Source of the DNA: JBNKHG01 sp050290225 | GTDB lineage: Bacteria > Pseudomonadota > Gammaproteobacteria > Pseudomonadales > Cellvibrionaceae | Assembly: GCA_050290225.1 (NCBI GenBank) | Contig: JBNKHG010000058.1 | Span: 1 to 42,697, forward strand | Direction: 5' to 3' | DNA length: 42,697 nucleotides | Part shown: in pieces, positions 24,435-33,904 of the stretch | How the letters are laid out: each line of letters begins with the position of its first letter | How positions within the stretch are numbered: position 1 is the first letter of the stretch | Translations under genes and position numbers: made by a program | Notes under the pieces: model-generated | What the model saw: only the letters and a program-made list of their open reading frames with translations | What the model was told of the DNA's origin: nothing | Database searches by the model: none

Positions 24435-25394
24435 TTAAACGCCTGTGGTTTCCGGGGTCGAGCGGCTCCGGCTTTCTGCCGGTATCAGCCGGACGCCGAG
24501 CAGGTAGATTTCGTCGCCCTTTGCCTGGGGTGTGCTGAACAAAATGATGCCCTCTATAGCCGCCAGATTCATAAGGCGATCCTGGGGGGCATGGCTGATA
24601 TCCGTCATCGCTATCTCGAATCGGTTGTAGCCCGGCTGCAATCGTAAGCGGCGGTTAAAACGGTCCTCAAAACGCTGATCGTGAAGGTGGTCGTGGATGC
24701 GCAGCACCAGGGGAATCTCGCGAGGTAAGGGGGAGTAGATTTCAATCTCAAGTCCGCTGTAGGCGCGCCAATCGGATTCAGGTTCCCGCCAGTGGATGCC
24801 GGGCCAGGTGGCACCAAACAGGGGAACGCGCACCATGGAGCGGTCGCGTTGGGGGAGATCGAGTCCGTCCGGAACCGGCGTCACCTTCAGTGGTGTGTTC
24901 AGATTGTTGGTCAACAGGCTGTGTAACGGACGGGACTCCAGGCCCAGAAGGTCCGGCAGTGCCCGCTGCCGTTCCCGGTAGACCCAACTCCACCACAGCG
25001 GTTGCTGTAACGCGAGCAGGGTAAGCAGACTGAGTCCGACCAGGGTGCGGTAAGAGGGCTGTGGCCGCCGTGTCCACCCGCGGTAGGCGAACCAGCCCGC
25101 GGCAACGCCCAGCACATCCAGCCACAGATCGTAATAACTGCCGGTGCGACCCAGATAAGGTTGAATGCCTTCGATCAGTGCGCCGAAGGTCAGTGGCAAG
25201 CCGACCACCAATGCCACGCGTTGCGTCAGGCTCAGCTCTTTGCGGGAAGTCGCCAAACCCATCGCCAGGCTGATCAGCGCGAACAGGAGGTAATGGCCAA
25301 AATCAATCACTGACTCCACCAGCAAACCGGTGGCTTGCAGTGGTAATGCGAGCAATACCACTGCCGCAAAGGTGAAAATCAGGATGATCCACAT
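24435..25394 (-). CDS. VanZ-like membrane protein with C-terminal periplasmic domain
   Basis: A 319-residue protein. Residues 1 to about 115 hold four hydrophobic segments with the VanZ-like features DFGHYLLFALISLAMG, GALIEGIQPYLGR and DLWLDVLGVAAGW. A fifth membrane segment (LVGLSLLTLLAL) leads to a soluble domain of about 180 residues whose pattern (YSGLEIEIYSPLPREIPLVLRIHD, NRFEIAMTDI, EGIILFS) resembles a beta-sandwich carbohydrate-binding module. VanZ-like proteins are of unclear general function; one member raises teicoplanin resistance. The added module suggests a role with envelope sugars (inference). It is convergent with the DUF2892 gene. Confidence 0.8.
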   Translation of the reverse strand: MWIILIFTFAAVVLLALPLQATGLLVESVIDFGHYLLFALISLAMGLATSRKELSLTQRVALVVGLPLTFGALIEGIQPYLGRTGSYYDLWLDVLGVAAGWFAYRGWTRRPQPSYRTLVGLSLLTLLALQQPLWWSWVYRERQRALPDLLGLESRPLHSLLTNNLNTPLKVTPVPDGLDLPQRDRSMVRVPLFGATWPGIHWREPESDWRAYSGLEIEIYSPLPREIPLVLRIHDHLHDQRFEDRFNRRLRLQPGYNRFEIAMTDISHAPQDRLMNLAAIEGIILFSTPQAKGDEIYLLGVRLIPAESRSRSTPETTGV

Positions 25395-25420
25395 GCCGCT
25401 AGGTTAGCACAGCGCAAAGA

Positions 25421-26071
25421 CTATGGGCGTTTGCGACCGGTCAACTGTTCCCAGTGCATGGTGGCCGCGCTTTCGCAGATAGCCTCGATCGAGGCCTCAT
25501 CGACATAGATGCCATCAATCAACAGTCGGCTTATACCGTGGAGGGTGCTCCAGCTCACCTGCGAATATCGCAGCGGATCGATACCCGGCAGGATATAGCC
25601 CTGCGCCTGCCAGTGCCGAATGGTTTCGACGCCGTACTTGAACGTCGCGTGGGCTTTCCGGATCAGGGAGTCGGTCAGTTGCTGCGAATGCCACAGGTGC
25701 CCACCGAACATCAGGTCGTAGTATTCGGGGTTTTGTTGGGCGAACTTTACGTAGTCGAGCGTACGCTTAAGGACCACGCTGTAGGCGATCATGCCCTCAT
25801 CGAGCGTCTCCCGGTAGGATAATTCACTAAAACGTCTAAACCCTTCCTCCGCAATCGCACACAACAGGGCCTCCTTTTCGGCAAAGTGGTGGTAGGGAGC
25901 CGTACGGGATACCCCGACCCGGGCGGCCAGTTTGCGCATGGAAAGGGCCCGCTCACCCTCTTCGCGGATTATCAGGGCCGCCTGATCCAGCAGGACCTGG
26001 CGCAGATCGCCGTGGTGGTAAGCCTTTTTCTTGACCGCAGGTTCACTTTTCAGGGTGCCTTCGTTCTTCAT
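25421..26071 (-). CDS. TetR-family repressor (WHG-type C-terminal domain)
   Basis: A 216-residue regulator. The N-terminal TetR helix-turn-helix is plain: HHGDLRQVLLDQAALIIREE followed by MRKLAARVGVSRTAPYHHF. The C-terminal ligand domain resembles the TetR_C WHG type (NPEYYDLMFGG, VSWSTLHGISRLLIDG). It is transcribed away from fadH. The shared intergenic region holds two near-identical 19-base palindromes, one of which contains the -35 box of a good promoter facing fadH. The simplest model is repression of fadH, and perhaps itself, lifted by an acyl-CoA or similar ligand. The ligand is inferred from context only. Confidence 0.9.
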   Translation of the reverse strand: MKNEGTLKSEPAVKKKAYHHGDLRQVLLDQAALIIREEGERALSMRKLAARVGVSRTAPYHHFAEKEALLCAIAEEGFRRFSELSYRETLDEGMIAYSVVLKRTLDYVKFAQQNPEYYDLMFGGHLWHSQQLTDSLIRKAHATFKYGVETIRHWQAQGYILPGIDPLRYSQVSWSTLHGISRLLIDGIYVDEASIEAICESAATMHWEQLTGRKRP

Positions 26072-26147
26072 GGTGTGTTCGTTCTTTCTGGCATATTCAC
26101 TTATTTCTGAGGCATGTTCGCTTTTTGATGCACGAAGGTACCCCTAT

Positions 26148-26166
26148 ATCTTGACACTGTCAAAAT
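26148..26166 (+). promoter_or_regulatory. TetR operator site 1
   Basis: ATCTTGACACTGTCAAAAT, a 19-base palindrome with one mismatch. It contains the TTGACA -35 of the fadH promoter, so bound repressor would block RNA polymerase. Confidence 0.75.
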
Positions 26167-26179
26167 AGGGCGATATCTT
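26151..26179 (+). promoter_or_regulatory. Sigma70-type promoter for fadH
   Basis: TTGACA at 26151-26156, a 17-base spacer, then TATCTT at 26174-26179. The -35 lies inside operator 1, and operator 2 begins close to the predicted transcription start. Confidence 0.6.
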
Positions 26180-26190
26180 TTGTTTCTGTG

Positions 26191-26209
26191 ATCTTGACAG
26201 TGTCAAGAT
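26191..26209 (+). promoter_or_regulatory. TetR operator site 2
   Basis: ATCTTGACAGTGTCAAGAT is a perfect 19-base palindrome centred on a single G, 43 bases from the same point in site 1. It differs from site 1 at two positions, the central base and one right-arm base. Confidence 0.8.
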
Positions 26210-26266
26210 ATGAGGATGGATGACCAGCAGTTAACGCTGCACAAGGCTTGAAAAAAGGTAAACCCA

Positions 26267-28291
26267 ATGAGCGCCACCCCTTACCCCCATCTGTTTGAGC
26301 CCCTGGACCTGGGGTTTACAACCTTGAAGAACCGTGTGTTGATGGGTTCCATGCACACAGGCCTTGAAGAAGCTGATAACGGCCACGAGCGCATGGCCGC
26401 CTTTTTTGCCGAGCGCGCCCGCGGCGGTGTCGGCCTCATCGTCACCGGTGGCTTCGGTCCCAACAAGCGTGCGGCCACCCATGAGCACACCAGGATGTTG
26501 TGGCGCGAGGAGGACTGCACCGAGCACCGGGTAATCACGGATGCGGTGCACGAAGCGGGTAGTAAAATCTGTATGCAGATCCTGCACACCGGCCGCTACG
26601 CCTTTAACGAAAACCCCATTGCTCCCTCCGCCATCCCGGCACCGATTAACCCTTTCAAACCCCAGGCGGCTACGGAAGAGGAAATCGATCAGCAGATCGA
26701 GGATTTTGTCCGCACCTCGGTCCTGGCTCAAAAGAGCGGATACGATGGCGTGGAGATCATGGGATCGGAAGGTTATTTCCTCAACCAGTTTTTGGCTCTG
26801 CGCACCAACCAGCGCGAAGACGGCTGGGGTGGCAGTTACGAAAACCGCATGCGCCTGCCGGTGGAGGTGGTTCGTCGGGTGCGTGAGGCCGTAGGGGAAA
26901 ACTTTATCATTATCTATCGCCTGTCGATGCTCGACCTGGTGGAGGGCGGCAGCAGCTACGACGAAGTCGTCACCCTGGGCAAGGCGATCGAAAAGGCTGG
27001 AGCCACCCTGATCAACACCGGTATCGGTTGGCATGAAGCACGCATTCCCACCATTGCCACCAAAGTACCTCGCGCCGCCTTTACCTGGGTGACTGAGAAG
27101 TTCAAAAAAGAATTCACTATCCCGGTGATCACCTCCAACCGTATTAACACGCCGGAAAAAGCCGAACAGGTATTGGCGGCCGGTCACGCGGATATGGTGT
27201 CCATGGCTCGACCCTTCCTCGCAGATCCCGATTTTGTGGCCAAAGCGGAAGCTGGCCGCGGCGACGAGATCAATACGTGCATCGGTTGTAACCAGGCCTG
27301 CCTGGATCATGTGTTCGAAGGCAAGATGACCAGCTGCCTGGTTAACCCCCGTGCCTGTCACGAGACCGAGTTGAATCTGCTGCCGACCACGCAGGTGAAA
27401 AAGCTGGTGGTGGTGGGCGCCGGTCCAGCCGGTCTGGCATTTGCAACCTCAGCCGCCGAGCGGGGTCACCAAGTGACGCTGTTCGATGCGGCCCCGGAAA
27501 TCGGCGGGCAATTCAATGTCGCCAAACAGGTGCCGGGCAAGGAAGAGTTCCACGAAACCCTGCGCTACTTTAATCGCCGCATCGAGCTGACCGGCGTGAA
27601 TTTGCAGCTTAACTCACCGGTGAGTGTCGAGGATCTCAACAACAGCGATTTCGACGAAGTGGTTTTGTCGACCGGTATCAATCCGCGGGTGCCTGATATT
27701 CCCGGTGTCGACCATAAGAAAGTACTGGGTTATCTGGATGTGCTCAAACACAGGACACCGGTTGGAAAAAAAGTGGCTGTTATCGGGGCGGGAGGTATTG
27801 GCTTCGATGTGTCCGAATACCTGAGTCACGCCGGCGAGTCCACCAGCCAGAATATCGACGCTTTTATGCAGGAGTGGGGCATCGATATGACCCTGCAGGC
27901 CCGTAGTGGGATTGAAGGTGTGGTGCCCCAGGTGCCCGAGTCGGCCCGCGAAATATTCCTGCTGCAACGCAAGACCTCCAAAGTCGGCGGCGGACTGGGC
28001 AAAACCACCGGCTGGATACATCGCACCGGTTTGATCAACAAGGGCGTGAAAATGATTGCGGGGTGTGAGTACCTGAAGATCGACGACGACGGTCTGCATA
28101 TTAAAGTGGACGGGGAAGTCCGGGTGCTGGATGTGGATAATGTCATCCTCTGCGCCGGGCAGGAATCCAGGCGTGACCTGGTAGAGGGATTGAAAAAACC
28201 TCATCACCTGATTGGTGGTGCTGACGTGGCCGCTGAGCTGGATGCCAAGCGTGCCATTAATCAGGGCACACGTTTGGCGGCGGAGATTTAA
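26267..28291 (+). CDS. fadH: 2,4-dienoyl-CoA reductase (NADPH), FadH
   Basis: A 674-residue flavin enzyme with the FadH layout. It has an N-terminal old-yellow-enzyme TIM barrel (FMN) from residue 1 to about 330, a 4Fe-4S site (CIGCNQAC near residue 338, then CLVNP) and FAD/NADP domains (VVVGAGPAGLAFA and VAVIGAGGIGFDV). The active-site Tyr in GSEGYFLNQF and the His in GIGWHEARIPT match the E. coli enzyme. It removes the 4,5-double bond conjugate of unsaturated acyl-CoAs so that they can pass through beta-oxidation. It stands alone, 195 bases from the divergent TetR gene with its two operators. Confidence 0.9.
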   Translation: MSATPYPHLFEPLDLGFTTLKNRVLMGSMHTGLEEADNGHERMAAFFAERARGGVGLIVTGGFGPNKRAATHEHTRMLWREEDCTEHRVITDAVHEAGSKICMQILHTGRYAFNENPIAPSAIPAPINPFKPQAATEEEIDQQIEDFVRTSVLAQKSGYDGVEIMGSEGYFLNQFLALRTNQREDGWGGSYENRMRLPVEVVRRVREAVGENFIIIYRLSMLDLVEGGSSYDEVVTLGKAIEKAGATLINTGIGWHEARIPTIATKVPRAAFTWVTEKFKKEFTIPVITSNRINTPEKAEQVLAAGHADMVSMARPFLADPDFVAKAEAGRGDEINTCIGCNQACLDHVFEGKMTSCLVNPRACHETELNLLPTTQVKKLVVVGAGPAGLAFATSAAERGHQVTLFDAAPEIGGQFNVAKQVPGKEEFHETLRYFNRRIELTGVNLQLNSPVSVEDLNNSDFDEVVLSTGINPRVPDIPGVDHKKVLGYLDVLKHRTPVGKKVAVIGAGGIGFDVSEYLSHAGESTSQNIDAFMQEWGIDMTLQARSGIEGVVPQVPESAREIFLLQRKTSKVGGGLGKTTGWIHRTGLINKGVKMIAGCEYLKIDDDGLHIKVDGEVRVLDVDNVILCAGQESRRDLVEGLKKPHHLIGGADVAAELDAKRAINQGTRLAAEI

Positions 28292-28493
28292 CACCTGACA
28301 TCAACTGTGGCGGGTCGGTGTCATGCACCGGGCTCGCCACCTAAACCGTTTCTGCATTCCAGTTTCTCCAGCAGGCACTTCAACTCAATCCTGTAGGCGG
28401 CTGCCAAGGATCAGTGCCGAATTCCGCTATAGATTGCTCAGCATTCGGCTAGAATAGGGCCATACCCCATTACGCCGGAGATCAAACACCGCG

Positions 28494-29960
28494 ATGGAAC
28501 TGACAGCCGAAGTTTGCCGAAAGGCCCGTTTGAGCCGCGATCCGCGCTTTGACGGCCAGTTCTTTACCGGCGTCAAAACCACCGGTATTTTTTGCCGACC
28601 CATTTGCCCCGTGGTGCCGCCCAAGGAAGAAAACGTCGACTACTATCCCAGTGCCGCCGCCGCGCTGGAAGCCGGATTTCGCCCCTGTTTGCGCTGCCGG
28701 CCGGAAACCGCGCCCCAAAGCGCTGCCTGGAAAGGGATTGCGTCGGTAGCCGCGCGCATTCTTCGCAAGATCAACGAAGGTTTCCTGGCGGACCACTCGG
28801 TACCGGAGTTGGCTGATGTCTCAGGCATCAGCGAACGCTACCTGCGCAAGCTCTGTGTGCGCTATGCTGGCGCCGGTCCGGCGCAACTGGAGCTGGCCCG
28901 CAAAAGTCTGCTGGCCAAGCAGCTATTGTTCGATTCCAGTTTGAGCATCGCCGACATCGCGTATACCGCCGGTTATAACAGCGTGCGCCGTTTCAACGAG
29001 CACTGGAAGTCGCAGTTTGCCAAAACGCCGTCGGCGATGCGCCGTCGACCCCTGAGCGCCGAGCAGGGCTGGATTCGCGTACAGATTCCGGTAGCGCCGG
29101 ATTTTGACTATGCCGCCATTTGCGGCTTTCTGGCGTCGCGGTGCATCGACGGCGTGGAAGTGGTGGAGGCGACGGGTGCAGCGACTTCCATAAGGCCCTA
29201 CATCTATCGCCGTGTGATGACCCTTGACGGACAGCCACTGCTGGTCGAACTGGACTATGAACCGGCGCGCCGCTGCCTGTTATTATCCTGCGAGCAGTCG
29301 AGCGTTCATTGTTTGCCGCGTTTGATTGCTACCGTGAAGCGGGTGTTTGATGTGGAGGCCCCCGCAGGCATGATTATGAATCATCTGGCGGAAAGTGAAG
29401 AGTTTAAAACCCAGCTCCAGGGGCGCAAGGATATCCGTCTGCCTGGCGCTTTCGATCCTTTTGAAGCGGCGGTGCGTGCCATTGTCGGCCAGCAGGTCAG
29501 CGTTAAGGCCGCCTGTACCCTGTTAAGCCGGTTGACCGAGCGTTGCGGTGAAAAGGTTCCCGCCAACAGGTTTTGCCTCGAACGCGCTTTTCCCACAGCG
29601 ATCGCCATCGTCCAGGCTGACCTCAATGGCCTGGGAATCACCGGCGCGCGCATTCGTTGCCTGAAAGACCTGGCCCAGCTGAAACTGGATTGCCCCGACG
29701 TGTTCAGCGAGGCGGCGGATCCGCAGTGGCGCCGGGATCGGATGCAGGCCATCAAGGGTATAGGCCCCTGGACTCTCAGTTATCTGGAGATGCGGGCCTT
29801 TTCCCTGCCCGACGCATTCCCTGCCGGTGACTTGGGGGTGAGAGCGGCCCTGGAAAAAAATGGATTGCGCCCGAGCGAAACCGAAACCCAACGGTTGTCA
29901 GTCGGCTGGCAACCGTGGCGGGCCTATGCCACCCTGTTGCTATGGCAACGGCTGGTCTAG
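28494..29960 (+). CDS. Ada-type regulator fused to AlkA 3-methyladenine DNA glycosylase
   Basis: A 488-residue fusion. The N-terminal Ada zinc domain has Cys34, Cys38, Cys65 and Cys68 (FCRPICP and CLRC); in Ada the first of these accepts the methyl group from phosphotriesters and switches on transcription. Next comes an AraC-type DNA-binding region (about 85-180: LADVSGISERYLRKL and IADIAYTAGYNSVRRF). The second half is AlkA: an N-terminal beta domain, then an HhH-GPD region (AIVGQQVSVKAA, IKGIGPWTLSYLEMR) with the catalytic-type Asp in FPAGDLGVRAAL. It senses methylation and excises alkylated bases. The ogt-like gene follows by 52 bases, making a repair operon. Confidence 0.92.
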   Translation: MELTAEVCRKARLSRDPRFDGQFFTGVKTTGIFCRPICPVVPPKEENVDYYPSAAAALEAGFRPCLRCRPETAPQSAAWKGIASVAARILRKINEGFLADHSVPELADVSGISERYLRKLCVRYAGAGPAQLELARKSLLAKQLLFDSSLSIADIAYTAGYNSVRRFNEHWKSQFAKTPSAMRRRPLSAEQGWIRVQIPVAPDFDYAAICGFLASRCIDGVEVVEATGAATSIRPYIYRRVMTLDGQPLLVELDYEPARRCLLLSCEQSSVHCLPRLIATVKRVFDVEAPAGMIMNHLAESEEFKTQLQGRKDIRLPGAFDPFEAAVRAIVGQQVSVKAACTLLSRLTERCGEKVPANRFCLERAFPTAIAIVQADLNGLGITGARIRCLKDLAQLKLDCPDVFSEAADPQWRRDRMQAIKGIGPWTLSYLEMRAFSLPDAFPAGDLGVRAALEKNGLRPSETETQRLSVGWQPWRAYATLLLWQRLV

Positions 29961-30012
29961 GTTCTGTCCCTCGACGCTGAGAGCTCGGCTTTTACGAAAG
30001 GCTACCGTAATT

Positions 30013-30546
30013 ATGATTGAGACAAATTCGATTGGACCCTATTGCCTGATCTACCAGGCCCCCTTGGGGCGCATTGCTGTTAAGGGCGACGCCAACCACA
30101 TCCACTCGCTGTTATTCGATGACGACGCTGAAGCCTGTCAACCGCAGCGGGCGACGTGGTCGAAGGCCTGCCGTCAGCAATTGGACAACTATTTTTCCGG
30201 TAAGCCCGTCACATTTGATCTGCCGCTGGCGCCGGCAGGGACTGAATTCCAGAAGCGCGTGTGGCACTCGCTGTGCAAAGTGGGTTACGGCGCCCTCAGC
30301 AGTTACCTGCAGCTGGCTCGCGATATGGGCAGTCCGGGGGCTGTGCGCGCCGTGGCCAGCGCCAATGCCAAAAACCCGATTTGCATTCTGATTCCCTGCC
30401 ACCGGGTGATCGGCACTGATCGTGCTTTGCGCGGATACGCCGGTGGCATTGAGCGCAAGGCTGAACTGCTGAAGCTGGAGCGTCATCGGCTGAGTGATCT
30501 TCATTATGACCGGAGGACGCGGGTGCTTGAGTCGATGATAGAATAG
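30013..30546 (+). CDS. ogt: Methylated-DNA--[protein]-cysteine S-methyltransferase (Ogt-like)
   Basis: A 177-residue suicide DNA repair protein. The acceptor motif IPCHRVIG is intact, preceded by FQKRVWHSL, GALSSYLQLARDMGSPGAVRAV (helix-turn-helix and arginine finger) and ANAKNP. It transfers the alkyl group from O6-alkylguanine to its own Cys. The start at 30013 (MIETNSIGPYCL) is chosen because the open frame upstream overlaps the Ada-AlkA gene. Together with the preceding gene it makes a compact alkylation-response operon, presumably under Ada-type control. Confidence 0.9.
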   Translation: MIETNSIGPYCLIYQAPLGRIAVKGDANHIHSLLFDDDAEACQPQRATWSKACRQQLDNYFSGKPVTFDLPLAPAGTEFQKRVWHSLCKVGYGALSSYLQLARDMGSPGAVRAVASANAKNPICILIPCHRVIGTDRALRGYAGGIERKAELLKLERHRLSDLHYDRRTRVLESMIE

Positions 30547-30575
30547 GTGGAAAACAGAATCTGAGCCGTTACACA

Positions 30576-32023
30576 ATGAAACCTGCAAATTATCCTCAAT
30601 TCCCCGTCCATATTTGGGAGCACTTTTTCCAGTTCACGCAAACACCAAGACCTTCAAAACAGGAAGCGCGAATTCTGGGTTACCTGAAACAGCTGGCGGA
30701 GGAATGCCACTGTCGCTGGCAAACTGACGCCGCCGGTAACCTGGTGATCTATGTCACCGCTACCGCGGGATTGGAAGATCGACCCACGGTAGTGATTCAA
30801 AACCATGTGGACATGGTGACCGTGAAAACCGATGACAAGGATCACGATTTCAGCCGCGATCCCCTGACCCTCGAAATCAGTGATGGTTGGCTAAAGGCGG
30901 ATCGCACCACCTTGGGGGCGGACAATGGTGTCGGCTGTGCGGCGGCCCTGGCGCTGATGACAGATCCCGACGTCGCTCACCCGCCCCTGGAATTGCTGTT
31001 TACCGTGGACGAGGAGACAGGACTGGGTGGTGCGCTCAATCTTGATGCAACTATGCTCAGTGGCAGCCTTATGCTAAACCTGGACACGGAAGACTGGGGC
31101 GAATTGTATATCGGTTGCGCTGGCGGCCGGGGTTGGGAACTGAAGGGGCGGGTGGAGCGCGAGTCGCAACCCGCCGCAGGCAGGGGCTTGCGGTTAACAC
31201 TCAGAGGCCTGGCGGGTGGGCACTCGGGTATACAAATTCACCAACAGTTGGGCAATGCCATAAAGTTGATGGGGCAATGGCTGCAGGACGCCGGTGAACT
31301 GGGCGTGCGCCTGTCGCGGTTTCACAGCGGGGTGGCCGACAACGTGATTCCCAGGGAGGCCAGTATTGAGTGTTGGGTTCCCGACAGCGAGTTGGAACAA
31401 TTGCCATTACTCAACCAGCGCTTGCTAAGCCGTTGGCAAACGTACCTGCCGAAAGCGGATCGGGCTATCGAGTTCGAACTGCTGGAAAAAGAGATCGAGA
31501 CGGTGCTTACCCTGGACAGCCAGGCGCAATGGGTGCAACTGCTTAGCTTGTTTCCCCACGGTGCCCAGTCCTATAACCTGGCGCAGCCGGCGGACTTGGT
31601 GGATCTCAGTATCAACCTGGCAGTGGTGCACCTCGACACAGACATGTATCTGGAAACCAGTGTGCGTTTCTTTAACGAGGCCGAGGCCCGGCCGCTGTTT
31701 GACACAGTGTTGAACCTGGCCGCCCGATTTAAATTGGAATGCCGGGAAATTCTCAATTATCCCGGCTGGGTACCGCAATTCGACAACCCCTTGCTGGCAA
31801 AAGCGAAAGGCGTTTATCAATCCCTGTATGGTGTTGAACCAGAGGTCAAGGCCATTCACGCCGGGCTCGAGTGTGGCATTTTAAAAAGTAAAATGGGCGC
31901 GGTGGATATCGTGTCCTTCGGGCCCAACATTCGCGCTGCCCACTCTCGCCCACGGAACGGTTGGAAATTGCTACGGTAGAACCCTTTTGGACGCTGTTGA
32001 CGACACTGCTGAAATCGATCTGA
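30576..32023 (+). pseudogene. pepD: Aminoacyl-histidine dipeptidase PepD with C-terminal frameshift
   Basis: An M20/M28-type dinuclear zinc dipeptidase. Motifs in order: QNHVDMV (zinc His and Asp), LGADNGVG (bridging Asp), DEETGLGGA (catalytic and zinc Glu), LNLDTED and AGGHSGIQIH. As read, the frame stops at 31979 with the odd end RPRNGWKLLR. Two bases earlier in phase, the DNA continues HSPTERLEIATVEPFW and on to a TGA at 32021-32023, which is the normal PepD ending. The shift lies at about 31941-31950, where CTCTCG stands for an expected CTCG. The zinc His in AAHS is retained, so a shortened 467-residue product could still fold. A sequencing error is equally possible. Confidence 0.85.
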
Positions 32024-32105
32024 GAAGGGAACTATCATTCAGTTCATTGGAACATAACTTCAGTTTAGGAGAGGGCTGCGAATCTGCACCCGCATTGACG
32101 TTATA

Positions 32106-32780
32106 TCAAAAGTGATAGCTAAGACCCAAAGCCACCTGGTCCTGCCGGGGTTCGTTTGCGCTCTCCTCCCGCAAGATTTGCACTACCTCCACAAACAGAT
32201 CCGTCGCCAGATTGTCGATTGCCAGCAGTGCTTTGAATTTGCTGTAAAGGATGGGTTCAAAATGAAACGGACCGTCGACGTAGTTAATCTCGGCGAACAG
32301 GGAAATCGCGCTCCCCCACCGGTGTTTGAGGCCGACGCCCGCCAGCCAACCATCCCGCGCTCCGTCGGCAGCGTAGTAAAGAATCTCTGCGTGAAAAAAC
32401 GAATTGCTGAGTTTGATTTTGGGGCTCAGGATGTCGCCGTCGAAGTCCAGGACCCGGGGGTTCTGAATGTCGAACAGCGTCAGGGAGGTGTCCCAGGTCC
32501 AATTGCCCATGGTTGTTCGATAGCCCACGCTCGGTTCTATCTCAAGTGAACGCCGGGGGTTGCCTTCCTTAAGGGGCAGGTTCAACCACAAGTAGGCGTA
32601 CAGACCGTTTTTATGACGGACTTCCATATAGGGTTGAAGGACATTATTGTCATCCACAGTGGTGCCAAGTTTTCCCAGGTATTTTGTCTTGAACGACAGC
32701 ATTGTGGAGATCTCCGTATTCCCTGCCGCTAATAACGGTGTCCAAAAGAATAAAGCGATATATAGAAACCAAGTTTTCAT
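32106..32780 (-). CDS. Outer-membrane beta-barrel protein
   Basis: A 224-residue protein with a signal peptide (MKTWFLYIALFFWTPLLAAG). The mature part shows alternating strands ending in LGLSYHF, where the C-terminal Phe is the BAM recognition signal. Strand patterns such as YAYLWLNLPL, PSVGYRTT and AEILYYAADG suggest about ten to twelve strands. No specific channel family is certain; it may be a small porin or a nucleoside-channel-like protein. It is convergent with pepD and divergent from the GlxA-type regulator, from which it is separated by about 140 bases. Confidence 0.8.
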   Translation of the reverse strand: MKTWFLYIALFFWTPLLAAGNTEISTMLSFKTKYLGKLGTTVDDNNVLQPYMEVRHKNGLYAYLWLNLPLKEGNPRRSLEIEPSVGYRTTMGNWTWDTSLTLFDIQNPRVLDFDGDILSPKIKLSNSFFHAEILYYAADGARDGWLAGVGLKHRWGSAISLFAEINYVDGPFHFEPILYSKFKALLAIDNLATDLFVEVVQILREESANEPRQDQVALGLSYHF

Positions 32781-32918
32781 AACCCACCTTTTGGCGCGAG
32801 CGGAAATTTCGGGAGGAGGTATTATTGTTGGTGTTTTGCGAGGGGGTCACAATGGCGTAAAAGCCAATCTTCGTTAATAATAAGCCAAGTGTGTCTCCGC
32901 TTTTACGGGGGAATAATC

Positions 32919-33863
32919 ATGATCAATGTGGCAATCCTGGCGTACGATAACCTGGCCGTTTTTGAGTTCGGATGTGCGATGGAAATCTTTGGTCTGGAAA
33001 GACCGGAGTTTGACGATTGGTATCGCACCGAAGCGGTTGGTCTCGGTGCCGACATCGTCACGGCGCGGTGTAACCTTCGTATCAGTTGCAGGAACGTTGA
33101 AAACTTTGACGGTTACGATCAGTTGGTGATTCCCGGTTGGTGTGTCAACGAGATTTCGCGCGTGGATCGCCATACGGAATTGATTGAGGCTATTATCCGT
33201 TTTTACCGGCGCGGCGGTCGTATCCTGTCGTTGTGCACGGGGGCATTTCTGTTGGCCGAAGCGGGGCTTTTGGATGGCCGTCAAGTAACCACCCACTGGC
33301 GCTATGCCGACATGTTTATTGAGATGTATCCCGATATCACCTTTTTGGAAAATGTGCTTTACGTCTACGATGGCAGAATTGGTTGTTCCGCCGGTAGCGC
33401 CGCGGCACTGGATCTCGGTCTGGAGGTGGTGCGACAGGACTATGGCCATGACAAGGCCAACCAGGTGGCCCGTCGGTTAGTGATCCCACCACACCGCAGC
33501 GGTGGTCAGGCCCAGTTTGTCGAGACCCCGATGATCGAAAACCAAAGCCATTTTGCATCAACCCTGGACTGGGCCATCAAGCGGCTGAATACGCCTCTCG
33601 ACGTTGATATGCTGGCGGAGAAAGCCAATATGTCGCGGCGCAGTTTCGATCGCCACTTTCGCGCCTCACTGGGCATGAGCCCGAAGGAGTGGATTAACCG
33701 TCAACGACTGCATTTGGCGCAAAAGCTGTTGGTGGACGACAATATTTCGATCGAACGGATTGCCCAACAATCCGGATTTGAAACGGCCATGAACATGCGC
33801 CACCACTTTCGCAAAACGTTCGGAATTTCGCCGAGTCAATACCAGGCGCAGTTTACCCACTAA
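32919..33863 (+). CDS. GlxA-family AraC-type transcriptional regulator
   Basis: A 314-residue regulator. The N-terminal DJ-1/PfpI-like amidase-fold domain (residues 1 to about 185) has the nucleophile-elbow sequence LCTGAFLLAEAGLLDG and a conserved TTHWRY. The C-terminal AraC domain (about 215-310) has VDMLAEKANMSRRSFDRHF and IERIAQQSGFE with the family ending FGISPSQYQ. GlxA/FtrA relatives sense small metabolites such as glycine betaine or carnitine, or aldehydes. ATG 32919 has GGGGGA seven bases upstream, which excludes the longer frame. The divergent neighbour is the outer-membrane barrel gene and the gene after it is an uncharacterised small protein. Confidence 0.9.
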   Translation: MINVAILAYDNLAVFEFGCAMEIFGLERPEFDDWYRTEAVGLGADIVTARCNLRISCRNVENFDGYDQLVIPGWCVNEISRVDRHTELIEAIIRFYRRGGRILSLCTGAFLLAEAGLLDGRQVTTHWRYADMFIEMYPDITFLENVLYVYDGRIGCSAGSAAALDLGLEVVRQDYGHDKANQVARRLVIPPHRSGGQAQFVETPMIENQSHFASTLDWAIKRLNTPLDVDMLAEKANMSRRSFDRHFRASLGMSPKEWINRQRLHLAQKLLVDDNISIERIAQQSGFETAMNMRHHFRKTFGISPSQYQAQFTH

Positions 33864-33904
33864 TTCGCAGGCCGTTATTGCGAGACACTAATGAAGAGAA
33901 CGTA

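Noticed and set aside
26231..27361. 376-codon minus-strand frame
   Set aside because: Antisense shadow of fadH, whose motifs and active-site residues are intact.
28450..28455. TAGAAT as -10 of the Ada-AlkA gene
   Set aside because: No acceptable -35 at 16-18 bases; too weak to list as a promoter.
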